64,000 nucleotides of DNA from Jaenimonas drosophilae (taxonomy: Eukaryota; Euglenozoa; Kinetoplastea; Trypanosomatida; Trypanosomatidae): NCBI GenBank assembly GCA_030849065.1, contig JASAON010001625.1, forward strand, positions 45,991-109,990, written 5' to 3'. A program made the position numbers and the translations under genes. Positions 42,501 to 50,000 of the stretch are shown here, piece after piece; the first letter of the stretch is position 1, and each line of letters opens with the position of its first letter. Under the pieces are notes generated by a model. That model had not been told where the DNA came from and did no database searches. It was given only the letters and a program-made list of their open reading frames with translations.

Positions 42501-44753
42501 GAGTGCAAGCGGATGATTGCCAAGCACAATAAGAAGCAGCTCAGCCTGGGACGGCATCAGTGGAAGAATGGGGATGTGGTGGGTTGTGCCATTGACTGCG
42601 ATGAGGGCAGCATGAGCTTCACCATCAATGGCAGCGTGCAGCGACGCCTTCACGATGGGAGCGGGGATGGCGTACTCTTTCAGCGTGTAGAAATGGGGTC
42701 GGCGGGGCTCACTCCATGTGTGGCGCTCGAGCCAAAGTCGGTTTGCACCGTTGTTTGGAATAAGGAGGAGCTGCAGCACATCCCCGACGGCTTCAAGCCC
42801 CTCGGGGCGGGGAGTCTTGTCGGGGAAGGTGTGGCGAAGCACTTCCTCACGAGTGACGAGGATCGTGCCTCCTCCCCCGCGAGCCCCAACAACAACGCCA
42901 GCCCAACCGCCGCCGCCGCCACCTCCTCCGCCTTCGTCCCCTCCAAGTCGTCCAGCATCGTGGGCGGTGGTGCCACCCTCCCCTCCATCACCCTTCCGAT
43001 GGTGGAGCGCCTGCTGCGCCACGTCAGCGCCAACGTGGACCTCAGCCCCCTGAACCTCTCCGCCTACTGCCTCGGTGGTGCCTCCAAGGATGGGCTGAAG
43101 CTCAACGCTATCGATGGTGTGCAGGTGGAGGAGTTCCTCCCGCTATGGAGTGTGGTGACGAGCCTCCTCGACAGCCTCTTCCCCTACGGCTTCGTTGGCT
43201 CACTCCCGCTCGATACGGATGAGGCCAACGACCTCAGCATGGGCCCACTCCACTTCGCCGTCTCAACCCTGCGACGCTACGCCCCACCTCATCTTGGCCT
43301 CCGCACGCTGCGCCAGTTCCTCGCCGCCACCAACGGGGCCGGTGAGAGCCTGAAGCTGACGGTGAATCGCCGTCGCGCGCTCTCCGTAATGCGTGAGCCC
43401 AGCGCGAGCCCATCTGAGCGCCTTCGTGGCAGCCTCTTTGGCCAGATCTTCCGCCTCCTTGCACTGAAGAATGCCGCCCTCTTCACCACCAACAAGAAAC
43501 TGTGGTCCGTAACCTTCGTTGGCGAGGGTGCCGACGATGTGGGTGGCCCCTACCGCGAGAGTCTCAGCCAGCTCTGCACGGAGCTCATGGGCACAGGCCT
43601 GAGCCTTTTCCTCCCGAGCCCCAATCAAGCCAACGAGCTCGGTGAGTCGCGTGAGGTCTTTGTGATGAATCCATCGTTGCAGCCCCCCGTGGATCTGTAC
43701 ATGTTCCTCTTCTTGGGCAGGCTCCTCGGTGGATGCCTGCGGAGTGCGGAGCCGCTGCCCCTCTACTTGCCCAGCACCTTTTGGAAGTTGTTGGTTGGGG
43801 AGAGCCCCTACGTGCAGGATCTGGAGCGCTCCGATGCCGCCACGGTGAAGTCGCTCGACTACATCCGCAGCATGGGCACCAAGCACAAGGAGGGTGCCTC
43901 CTCCATCCACGACGTGGATGCGGAGCTCCAGGAGCTCTGCCCTGGTGGCTTCGTGATGCAGGATGATTCGGGGGTGGAGCATGAGCTCATCACGTCAGGC
44001 CGCAGCATCCCAGTGGACCACTCCAACGTGGATCTCTTCGTCACCCTCGCTCTCGCCTTCAAACTCCACGCCATGACGGCAGCCCAATCCTTCGCGGTGA
44101 AGCAGGGTTTTCATCAGGTAGTCCCGCTCTGCGCGGTATCGATGCTCAAGTGGTACGAGCTCGAGGAGCTCGTGTGCGGGCAGCGTGACTACGACCCCGA
44201 CGCCCTCCTCGACGGCGCACGCTACGACCGCATCACCATGGATGATCCACGCATCCTCCATCTTCGCCAGGTCCTGCGGGGCTTCACACGCCCACAACGT
44301 GCGGCCTTTATGCGCTTCGTGAGCGGTCGTGAGCGTTTGCCGCCCGGGATGCACCTCCGCATCATGCCCGATGATACGAGGCGGGAAGATGGCGGGGGCC
44401 GCGATGGCATCACCCCACGACCTCCATCGCAGCAGCGCGAGGGCACCGCCCCGAGTGGGGCCGCCCGACACCTCCACAGCGCGCAGGGCCAGAGCTCTCC
44501 GTCCGGGGCTGATTATAACGATGATCGCCTGCCCCACGCCAGCACCTGCTTCTTCTGGCTCTCCCTGCCACGCTACAGCAGCGAGGCGGCTTTGCGTGAG
44601 AAGCTCCTCTACGCCATTGATCAGTGTTTAGATATTGACGCCGATTTTCGCGTGCGGGACAACGACGCCGTCCCACACGAGGAGGAGCCAACGATGGCAC
44701 GTGTGCAGATTGAGGATGAGGATGAGTTTGAAGACTTCTCCCACCTGCGATAG
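30582..44753 (+). CDS. Giant HECT-type E3 ubiquitin ligase with SPRY and LamG-like domains
   Basis: One uninterrupted frame of 4723 residues. In order: a SPRY domain at about 55-200; a LamG/concanavalin-like domain at about 745-910 (VTVELWVMLL, then WRLFFDGEEVAS); a long helical middle with low-complexity spacers (poly-Gly near 1655, acidic near 1690); a second LamG-like domain at about 2815-3030 (ISLEASLLLCDRIFP); a poly-Gly spacer near 3585-3595; two further SPRY domains at about 3640-3816 (GFRKGRFFFEVRVPD) and 3883-4053 (KGKWYYEVLVHDD); and the HECT domain from about 4283. The HECT signature LPHASTCFFWLSLPRYSS places the catalytic Cys at 4656, where it would take ubiquitin from an E2 before transfer to substrate. 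The SPRY and LamG-like domains probably recruit substrates. HERC1 and HECTD4 have comparable size and SPRY content; no RCC1 repeats were seen, so I give no symbol. Confidence 0.95.
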   Translation: MDQLSSMYVRMASSPQSQLHNPTAVVQVVDQLQGIIDRSTALRKNFLIDDTTPRADVVITETSAMKPSLGWITLRVTEGIRRGVHEWCIKIECQGETADGSGLMLGIVPKSFFKYDSFISQGGGWCLSRAGKFYGHWRRQDSSASNISFETGDRVIFWLDYEAARMTVRVGDKCIVGEMSNLNTEVFPAVSLHYRHQHVRFEYHMVHDRRSIPLNWMERRVLPPAAALLPLRVEQLEQLPLASYVTCPQLVSYVSSTHSRQPEGSSPASPASGGPATGSGEEATPASPQLVAEAATKESPQAVLTYMSLEASTARLCVVHNAFASVRRFMALSISRGQFLSPEVTAEYLRQLTAEPAKEAGSGGGGAAMLGGWPSGARGAKSSSYHYDAALNCGAMIVIHMFAHATSSSSSGMAVPIVTSLTQYLLSLPLFSLCESSNASVLEHGSLSPDIIQLAMDNLIKMVEPFMENEKEVLSSLHSALLELLLLLSLQRGSVSGALRVCRFLLRHPNGGVSSPVVEWLKQHAQSLRPQKELPDIGKAIRTVSEDSQLLIPTRIDAKVDVQSVGYGSGFLYTHNAEGLAKWGNTASEYVQIHRTKEPANCCVGSFRSSIAVTSSQVVLLTDRMIAEGIAVVGYSITLDVLRVYRLGEVAPTWPREARANPHISSGPGDAIVLVYEGYGDASTSGGATTAAATAERVDLEVHGFTGGNLMQPAWSTSLIPPAQDAHLTHCLALRKPSVIELGPPEEHLHVHGGHVTVELWVMLLHKEDAATLYQHGDKSTSGEIFLETVRLEGAFCLRGGYRHEPRGSCDVSAPLPPIAETNFFHVALVFDGRWRLFFDGEEVASNRQGPYVSLDSPKQRWTVGHNCTCLLAGLRVWGCGRAGREVARDYKRTLVGNEAGLVGQYLFHETSGNVAFNYASTPRRARHAVCVGAFSHVLCDNHPLRLGSPSAAPSLLSAMTPVRSPLHDWMDLARSTCFCTDSQLVLTTHLLGPSSPYALPGGRVLTFFDVKTGSGYSSLLFLTNKSSAKGRLGCDAATGQLRELFEHTSTTADKGKLIATAVLPLQQDEADGASTALMSQLEAADALPSACTASQTPVGGEGAGAAVSPFIRGGKYLREMPARLTYSALAVWLLQLMTMYAENEPTQGSCLYSPLADDVSCRCVSEVKGILMEHFRVVKGSNSRRSLTLKCEHSSTIALATLHILLRLVRRARSFGLHPSALGLHIVVPANSSEGMEILLREFTNMASPRRGTAAKRPSKEVEVADDVAARAGGTLLGLLGAIINESGSALSPQLGRIARMVVMEGVELFIPSARCRATLLREVLNTPPSTTGTSATAATTSASSSTATGERVPSLEVLLEAIVSSFSSVQAAMPFLHDLTDAAAAGGEGAENPKVALDELRETLEVLVGESLAQLRASSAPSSSTTTTAGGALRPPPSQRSARVASLLVAAISHLQLLFLSACQGDSGESRTLQPCEVEMLFSCPSTATYNQCVRRYYQRLFHAAAEGLQIVAKRGEQTGTPTLATRAALIELFRGSFLSGPLHAAVVAIPLIVSIEDASWFLAQLEKLLTLAQRMHLHGSDAEVQRSLQEAAQMGLSLEDSPFDALLHAFLFHSAWVANFMAKCITTSTTRGSMMLEEGSERGGNNSGGSSGGGGGGKGKLPYSNTPTSATTPRSRRPEDGKEDEEETEETPQMMQDGPPVDLALVQRMREIRRFCEDPLLSGGVDSAPPAKGLAARQRPRRDFVAAQLRQHAKTWTEAQKGFDALGARIPAELATLVMKMAATAIFLSNTPRLHRFAPKRLNELMIATMRRMMPLRNHHLNLLSSSDKAAQTALLTELERRCALLLQTDPAIEAQVDVLQLYPLSGFALMDEDPVEGAHNDDLSSAFRASDPTRGGGGVARNTAGLPPKPRARWKWAGERVRRVLILHRADALRNAQLDLNAAIALVQRVMQSEVLTAVELQRACAEAKKVAEIRLEGVRHLIRLVRREPTHTEEVARLVSSDSSRRTRHYEDGLSSCPRDTIVTVRTAIYDALKWTLASQRRRPSSSAALHLSSSRLSSASLGPATRTKSSIVEGSENLAMTAGSAMAVAELAHRKWRAHDFAFLRRLRIVEALWEPFCALLRREGDAVVLREESPVEQRHREEVAAHYQRKMQQHHDWVSSRKGTEADGSPTSGPSASLGDDAVEESLTVATSAELARRASLECIKSLGLQCAATMRQDLSVAHDLGCTTFLEHLLAVFETELKRCLDFMKLQETWSPALVRVQEQIGTITGLVGAVAAAIPEDSRFRPALRTSCSRLARCLYFLACCSAWDLRDAGSGAGSGAEESAPAQTLPCTPAANFRVAALLLRHCAPAGCNNVFEDEEARSMCKEIILDWQPGCAALHFFFAMAVRCLIATGLSDLSKHALLGLRSLLEQKAWAGQLAYVAKEYVHDLSSSGDMSAPERSRAIRGHKLFVWIVALGGHLPAIPSVGMRLCFQQEGMLVPKEGFFVDGPNGSKESVTVVSTERSYAWMLRPEGGNQPPLSSPLASAKMEVGEELQLPFDAIFSPPLNEAIVIPPFEGLLTQFICPAIQRWFATADHNEAAFTVMELAAQSSLLHLVGAVVRQQPELCAVLIERQSIAIVHRFALRSVARLPLPITFLKEYAAYALTYTMETHRTSTGVFENNAVSPRGPLTSQASDGNNSAQRLDTSLDTIHIVQPSTLLPSLAPPAPRLDVGSPPSIGWVPSEALAGMTNGGREIVRMLHNITGAAAGNGAALLSKLRGGPDTPLPSTLCLYVTTKTTEIPACITITPSCATNPNAKIINFPSWVDGISLEASLLLCDRIFPELGEDFSVPTSWGRPKVSFKIFSLYTTGTPDTGRPLLSLSIHKGQLICSIHVPNTQSGQIECRVALKADDWDRFTYISVLVDSGSLMLVKSGEVATAPLTPSLAAALEAILSKQGAVTKLVVGSPVPPGSPPGAEPNTPQIPEDRAMVLISGVRMWGSSVIKSSVKAVAEMVTRDQTLPPFDPSEESCFFLFGEGTGEVVWSVKETFTGRLQGAVRWTPCPFQAGCPLTLDRPDRLHVGTRFALPHNLPRSAVDAYFAALDVVGLDRVARDVLCTMAAHLSRMAVVDALRQALSPSYQVLRYRGRSGKQAQERLVMKDVAHVDSPFAPVLAVVGGAAGGGPIFNPFSILSADGLAKQLTNLFRYDDAGQLRHEDSLLLRRIISQALELWKSQQKDGSAALMTFLSETAMALRDLVRDDAELFHVVVPSSAHSSSGTEGRKGALLPLALINGGTGVLSFDAKSRTVDQATIFKDRGQKNVLAKYPDGQGGWPECTIPAETLWVFARVVTHSNTNTVAKPVAGAATLTLTVRSLRPAVLRSILAPIFLLLSREDPQLEAGLPYFLNAPLVASLLQQGSMSGSSEASLHAISLLTSIFEVWARHSRLQCFDHTPLHVVLVHINVPLVGLMQRGGIPGVSAPEMSVLLTPSLGTYNAYTQSLCNLLLSAIRLECAWRRRSYSSRIRQRWRRLMQLWEQSSFMAPQTARGGENATLTMDALGTNVASPNSREVPATNTDFTRTASPRTTNARSTAGGGGGGGGGGAESAAAKKRDVVPHVKDRAKGHISLIQLSAPSVGPSMNGTTSSGAVLYQRGNGLWHVHCDRHPVTVRSNIGFRKGRFFFEVRVPDNNCTLSVGVVTDRVGMFDAGHALGRDGNSWGFDGARLSRFHQGYRNDFSSRVKWKAGDVIGVLMDLELNRIACLHNDRQVSMFDRFRAGHHGPSASAQGDLPLAYFPAVTVGSCGCDINFGTAPFNSSVPIGYIPVDPTYYCTPEVSRTWCLATAVELAQKITKRQRRSSCTAYSGTTNSMAGDENLGQTPPEEELSHPALVLLHNHVKAYCDGRSGPLSIGLITSSTRAKITNNELRAEDAACVAKGTVAITKGKWYYEVLVHDDAAIGVGWILSDVDWSRSTGLGDEHSWTFECKRMIAKHNKKQLSLGRHQWKNGDVVGCAIDCDEGSMSFTINGSVQRRLHDGSGDGVLFQRVEMGSAGLTPCVALEPKSVCTVVWNKEELQHIPDGFKPLGAGSLVGEGVAKHFLTSDEDRASSPASPNNNASPTAAAATSSAFVPSKSSSIVGGGATLPSITLPMVERLLRHVSANVDLSPLNLSAYCLGGASKDGLKLNAIDGVQVEEFLPLWSVVTSLLDSLFPYGFVGSLPLDTDEANDLSMGPLHFAVSTLRRYAPPHLGLRTLRQFLAATNGAGESLKLTVNRRRALSVMREPSASPSERLRGSLFGQIFRLLALKNAALFTTNKKLWSVTFVGEGADDVGGPYRESLSQLCTELMGTGLSLFLPSPNQANELGESREVFVMNPSLQPPVDLYMFLFLGRLLGGCLRSAEPLPLYLPSTFWKLLVGESPYVQDLERSDAATVKSLDYIRSMGTKHKEGASSIHDVDAELQELCPGGFVMQDDSGVEHELITSGRSIPVDHSNVDLFVTLALAFKLHAMTAAQSFAVKQGFHQVVPLCAVSMLKWYELEELVCGQRDYDPDALLDGARYDRITMDDPRILHLRQVLRGFTRPQRAAFMRFVSGRERLPPGMHLRIMPDDTRREDGGGRDGITPRPPSQQREGTAPSGAARHLHSAQGQSSPSGADYNDDRLPHASTCFFWLSLPRYSSEAALREKLLYAIDQCLDIDADFRVRDNDAVPHEEEPTMARVQIEDEDEFEDFSHLR

Positions 44754-45124
44754 CAAGAAAAAAAAAATGTGGTTGTTGCTGGCAACATGAATATGTATCA
44801 ACCCTACAAACACTCACACACACACACACACAAGAGAGAGAAAGAGAGATGGGGGGATGAGATGGCTGATGGATGCATCATCATCATCATTCCCAGTGAC
44901 ATTCTTGCAGTACGCCATCATGGCAATGTTGTTATTTGTTGTTCCGCCAAATGAAACACACTTCACACACGTTCAGATGATGGTTTTTCCGTTGTTGGGC
45001 ATATTCCTGGAGCACCACCCAACATCCATCCCTCTTCCTTTTTTTGTTATATACATCATCCACCCCGTAGGTTCAGCGGAGATCACCTCCACACGACGCA
45101 CCAATACGTGCGCCAAACCCCACA
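44754..45124. other. Intergenic region
   Basis: About 370 bases: an A10 run just after the HECT stop, (CA)n at 44815-44832, (ATC)n near 44876-44891, and a pyrimidine-rich tract at 45029-45050 that leads to a TAG at 45068-45070, a likely splice acceptor for the next gene. Confidence 0.6.
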
Positions 45125-46726
45125 ATGCGCCACAATAGTCCATCATCATCATCATCCGGCAGCGATGATGCTGATCTCGATGCGGAGGTGGAGGCCATCC
45201 TCGCCCGGAGCCCCTCGACGTGGTCCGCTGAAGAGATGGCGCTCATCGCGTCACTCGACCTGCAGGACCCCACGGAGGAGGACCTCCTCCTGGCACAACA
45301 ACAACAGCAACACACATGTGCTGCTGTTGTAGAACCTCCTCCATCATCTAGTGCAGAAGTAGCTTCCCTGGATGGAGACGCCAGGGTGGCCGACTTCCTC
45401 TCCTCCTCCTCCCCAACCTCCACGGCGTTGCTCCGCGAGCGCAACGCTCAGCGCACGAGCTCCAGCTCCTGCGGGCCAACCTTCGTGAGTGTTCTCTCCC
45501 GAAGCGATCTCATTGGGGGGGCCGAGGCCACCGCAGAGGCCATTCTGCGCACCCATCACGTTGAGCTCGTCGATTGCGGCCTGCGCGACACCAGCCCTGT
45601 GGAGTGCTTCCTCAACGCCACCCACCTCCTCCTCCAACACAACGCCATCGCCTCCGTGGAGGGCTTAGAGCTTCTCACGCATCTTCAGGTGTTGGTGCTG
45701 CATCATAACAACATTGCAAGTCTGCGGCCACTGGCCAACCTGGCGGAGCTCCGTTTTCTCGATGTGAGCAACAACGTTGTGGCCAGTGTGGTGGCGGAGG
45801 ACCTCCCCTGCGCTGCCTTGCAGTATCTCTCCTTGGTGGGCAATCCATGCGCCCCATCCCCGCCACGGGAGGAGGCGAGCGCCAGCCCGGCGTGGCGGGC
45901 CTACCGCGATGGCCTCACGTCGGCGTGCCCGCAGTTGGAGGAGCTCGACGGCATCCACCTTGATGGTCGGGGCCAACGTCATGCGGGGCGGCTAGAGCGA
46001 TCGATGCAGCAGCGCCGCCACGGCGGTGAGGCCGCCACGCCATCCCTCACGCCACGTGGCGAAGGCGCCGCGGCCGATGCGGATGAGCCCCGACCTCGGA
46101 GTAGTAGGTTGCGGGCCATGGTGGACCGCGCACGTGTTGCCGCATCGGAGGCAGCCTCCGATGATGATGATGATGATGAAGAGGATGAGGAGGAGGATGA
46201 ACCCTCCTCCGCCAACGCACAGGATGCCAGGATGCATCGTGAGGTGGATCAGAAGCTGATGCAGCAGTTTCGCTCCGCCCTCGTTGCCACACGTCGGGCG
46301 ATGCGCGAGGAGGATGAGGTCATCCCCACCGAAGCTCAGGACGCACTCGGGGTGGAGCGCCTCATCGCCGAGGATATGCGCGAGCGTGAGGTGGATGGCA
46401 CCCGACGCATGCGCTCACGGGTCTACGGCGACCTCAACGTGGCCGCAGATGCCGCTGGTGTGCAGGCTCAGCGGGCGTTGCAGGAGCACTGGGCAGACTT
46501 TGGCAAGCTGGTCCAAACACGCCACTCCATCGTGGCGGAGCGTCGCAGCCGTCGGCGTGAGATGATGGGCACTCGCTCGCAGGACTACGAAGATGCCCTC
46601 ACGCTGCTCCTGAAGGAGGCAAGAGCGAAAGATGCCGAAACATATCGCCATGCGCCGGCGCGCCCAACGCCACAGGGGCGGCGAGTGCATTCAGCGGAGG
46701 CCTCAACGACAATGAAACCGGCGTAG
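45125..46726 (+). CDS. Leucine-rich repeat protein, possibly LRRC46-like
   Basis: The protein is 533 residues. After a Ser-rich and acidic N-terminus, residues about 146-245 form three to four LRRs of the SDS22 type: ATHLLLQHNAIASVEGLELL, HLQVLVLHHNNIASLRPLANL, ELRFLDVSNNVVASV, then LQYLSLVGNPC as the cap, followed by a conserved-looking YRDGLTSACPQLEELDG segment typical of SDS22-like flagellar LRR proteins such as LRRC46 and LRRC23. C-terminal to this are an acidic run (poly-Asp/Glu near residue 343-360) and a charged helical region (QRALQEHWADFGKLVQTRH). Such proteins often sit in the axoneme, consistent with a flagellate, but the specific orthologue is uncertain. Confidence 0.82.
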   Translation: MRHNSPSSSSSGSDDADLDAEVEAILARSPSTWSAEEMALIASLDLQDPTEEDLLLAQQQQQHTCAAVVEPPPSSSAEVASLDGDARVADFLSSSSPTSTALLRERNAQRTSSSSCGPTFVSVLSRSDLIGGAEATAEAILRTHHVELVDCGLRDTSPVECFLNATHLLLQHNAIASVEGLELLTHLQVLVLHHNNIASLRPLANLAELRFLDVSNNVVASVVAEDLPCAALQYLSLVGNPCAPSPPREEASASPAWRAYRDGLTSACPQLEELDGIHLDGRGQRHAGRLERSMQQRRHGGEAATPSLTPRGEGAAADADEPRPRSSRLRAMVDRARVAASEAASDDDDDDEEDEEEDEPSSANAQDARMHREVDQKLMQQFRSALVATRRAMREEDEVIPTEAQDALGVERLIAEDMREREVDGTRRMRSRVYGDLNVAADAAGVQAQRALQEHWADFGKLVQTRHSIVAERRSRRREMMGTRSQDYEDALTLLLKEARAKDAETYRHAPARPTPQGRRVHSAEASTTMKPA

Positions 46727-47029
46727 AGGAGAGGAAGAGGTGTGTGTGTGTGTGTCGGGGATATTTTTGTTGTGGCACGGCCCATCATCAACATCAATAT
46801 CCATCATATGTTGTTATTCTTCATTCTGCTTGCCATGATGCGGAGAGTGCCTCAGCACTCATGAATCTGCGGCAACACAACACTACAACTCCTCCTTGAT
46901 GGTATCATCATCATCATCATCATCATCATGACGAATGTTCGTCCAAATCATCTCTCCACATCTCCCTCATTCATTGTTGTAGTATCGTTAACGACCGTAT
47001 TAGATCTCACACGCACACACATCAGCCCC
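46727..47029. other. Intergenic region and leader
   Basis: About 300 bases with (GT)n at 46741-46754 and (ATC)n at 46904-46928. The frame of the following gene is open from 46928 with an ATG there, but that segment (SFIVVVSLTTVLDLTRTH) is T/CA-biased like other leaders, so I place the start at 47030. Confidence 0.5.
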
Positions 47030-50000
47030 ATGGCACCGTCGAAGCCGCTGCCCGCGGCGAAGGACGCACCGACGTGGTCTGGCCCACTTGTGCAGGCCTC
47101 CATCACCCTTCCCTGCGTTGCCATCGCCGTGGGTGCCTACATGGCGGCCGAGGCCGAAGTGGCCCATGCACGACGCTTTGGTGATGCGCATCTCCTCCAC
47201 GCGGTACTGCTGCACCCGCCACTCGTCATGACGGTCTTGGCGGTGGCCCAACTTGTGTGCTCGATGGTGGCACAGCGCAACTTCACCACACTTCGACGCC
47301 TCATTCTGGTACTGCTCCTCCTCTCCTCACTGGGCGGCATGGCGTTGGGCTTCGTTGGACCCGCACTGCGGCCCACGCTGAGTGGCACCGTTGAGCACAC
47401 CGTTGCGGGTGTCAGCGGCCCCGTTCATCTCACTCGTGATGAAAATCATCTCCTCCACATCCACGCCGCCACACGCCGCGATGCCTACTTTGGCCAAGGC
47501 TATGCCGTGGCGCAGGACCGCCTCTTCCAGATGGAGTTTCACCGCCTCATTGCGCGCGGCGATTTGGCCAGAGTCGTGGGGCCCGCCGCCCTCCCCTACG
47601 ATCGCAAGATGCGCACCCTCAACATTCTCGGTGCGAGCGAGCAGCTCTGCGCGCTGGCCGACCCTGCCGTGATGGACCTTGTGCAGGCCTTCACGGATGG
47701 CATCAATCTCTATCTCGAGCAGGATCACACACGCCCCATTGAGTTCTTCCTCATGTCTCGCTCCCTCTTGGCGGGCCACGAGCCAGAGCCCTACGCCCCG
47801 CTCGATGTGTGCCTCGCGCTGCGCCTCTTTGCCTACGAGATCTGCGTGAATGCCGATCGGGAGGCGATGCGCTTCAACCTGTGGGTGGGCACCAACCGCA
47901 CCTACGCCGAGGTGGATGAGCTGTTCCTGGATCTCGACGCACAGGCCAACTCGGTTCTGAGCGTGGAGCAGATGCTCTCTCTCCTCGTGGAGGACCCCGC
48001 CACCCTCACGGCGGAGGAGAAGCAGGCGATGTTGGCCAAGTTGGCGGAGGCTGAGAAGAGGTCCGTGGAGCTCGAGGCGCTCATCTACGACGGGCTCCTG
48101 GCCCTGATGAAGCCAGCGCTGCGTGCAGAGCGTGGCCTCGAACCCTCCACCAATGACGAGGATGCCGCCACCGCCGCCCTGATTGAGGAAACCCACAGAA
48201 AACATGCGATGCATGTGGAGGATCTGAATCCCGACGCCAGCAACCTCTGGGCCACACGCGATGCCCAAGGCCGTGCCATGGTGAGCTCCGACCCGCATCT
48301 CGTCATGCGTGCGCCATCGGTGTGGTTTTTTGCCCACCTCCACTTCATGACCGAGGATGGCGCCCCCTTTGACGTGGCTGGCGTTGTTCTTCCAGGGGTG
48401 CCCGGAGTACATATTGGCACTTCGTCGCACCTTGCGTGGGGCTTCACGACGAGCAAGACGGATCTTCAGGATCTCTTCATCTTCCCACCAGCCTCGTGGA
48501 GGGGCAGCCCCACCGCCAACACAAGCTACGTGTACGACGGGCAGGAACACACCTTCACGCGTCGGCAGGAGATTATCCACGTCAAGGGCAGAGAAGCACC
48601 CGAGGTGTTGGAGGTGGAGGATAGCCTCTTTGGCCCCGTTGTGAGCCACCTCCACGGGTACATGCAGCCCACTGCTCTCTTCAAGACGGCCCTCTTCGCC
48701 ACGCCGTTGCAGAGCGACGACGCCCACTCCCTCGCCGCCATCCTTGGCATGTCAGATCCTGCCGTGCGCACCGCGCATGATATGATGGAACGCGTCGTGG
48801 AGCTCCAGGCCCCTGGCTTCTCCATCATCTCCGCTGACCGCCAAGGAAGCATCGCCTACGCCACCACGGGAAGATACCCACGTCGCGCTCCAGGCCACAC
48901 GGGCAAAATACCAACACCGGCATTCGATGCGCTGGGTGTTCTCCGCGCCGTCTGCCGCCACTTTGGCAGTACCGCCGCTCACGATGCCGAGGAGGATCTC
49001 GTCGTGGAGCTCCGCGCCTGCGTGGCATCCACCCTCCCCACACTCAAGGAGGAGGAGCTGCTGCCCATCATCCAAGACGCCCTTCGCACCACCTCCACGA
49101 CGTGGAAGACCTTTGTTCATGGCCCGGCGGAGCGTGCGCGGAGTGGCGCCAATTTTGCTCGGCACCCATCGAGCATGAATCCCCACCTCAGCCTGCCCTT
49201 TGATGGCAAAGCGGCACACTTCTCATCAGCCAATCAACGTATTATGCCATCGCCCTACGCCTTCTTCCTGAGCGCCGACTACGCCCCAAGCTATCGTGGG
49301 CGCCGGCTGCAGGAGCTCCTCCAAACTGCACAAGACGATGGCACGAGCCATGATGCCAGCGTACACCGACGTATTCAGTTGGATATTCAGAGCAACGTGT
49401 GGATGTTTGACCTACGTCATGTGGTGGAGAGTGAGGCCTTTGTGGCGGCCCTCACACGAGTGGCCCCCACCTCCTCCTCGTGGGCAACGTGGAGGGAGCG
49501 ATTGTTGGCATGGGATGGCATTGCGGTCATTGGCAGTGAAGAGGTGAGCTTCATGTGGCGATGGATGGAGCGGATGTCTGTGCTCCCGCGCGATGCCATC
49601 CGTGCTCTCAAGCTGACGCAGTGGGAGCCACAAACGGGCCACATGATGCGCATGCTGCGGAAGCCCTCCGCACGGATGGAGTCGGAGTGTGCGGCCTACC
49701 TCCACGACGTACACCACACCGCCGTGGAGCACCGCGGGGCCTGCGTATACATGGCCGCCCTCCTCTTTGATGCAGAAGCGGAGAGTGGCCGTCGGCAGGC
49801 GTGGGGCATCGACGCCAACCGCGTCACGGCCTCGCACGAGCTCTTTCGCTCCGGCTTCCTCGCGAAGCTCTTTGAGATGGCGATGGCCAAGGGCGGCGAT
49901 TTCACCAGCCTTGCCGTGTCGCAACACACCGCCAGCGGCAGCTTCCCCTCCACCAAGGCAAGCAGCGTGCGGCAGATTTTCGATTTGTGGAACCACACCG

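Noticed and set aside
46928..47029. Upstream ATG extension of the S45 hydrolase
   Set aside because: The added 34 residues come from T-rich and CA-repeat leader sequence; the start at 47030 gives a normal N-terminus. Not fully excluded.
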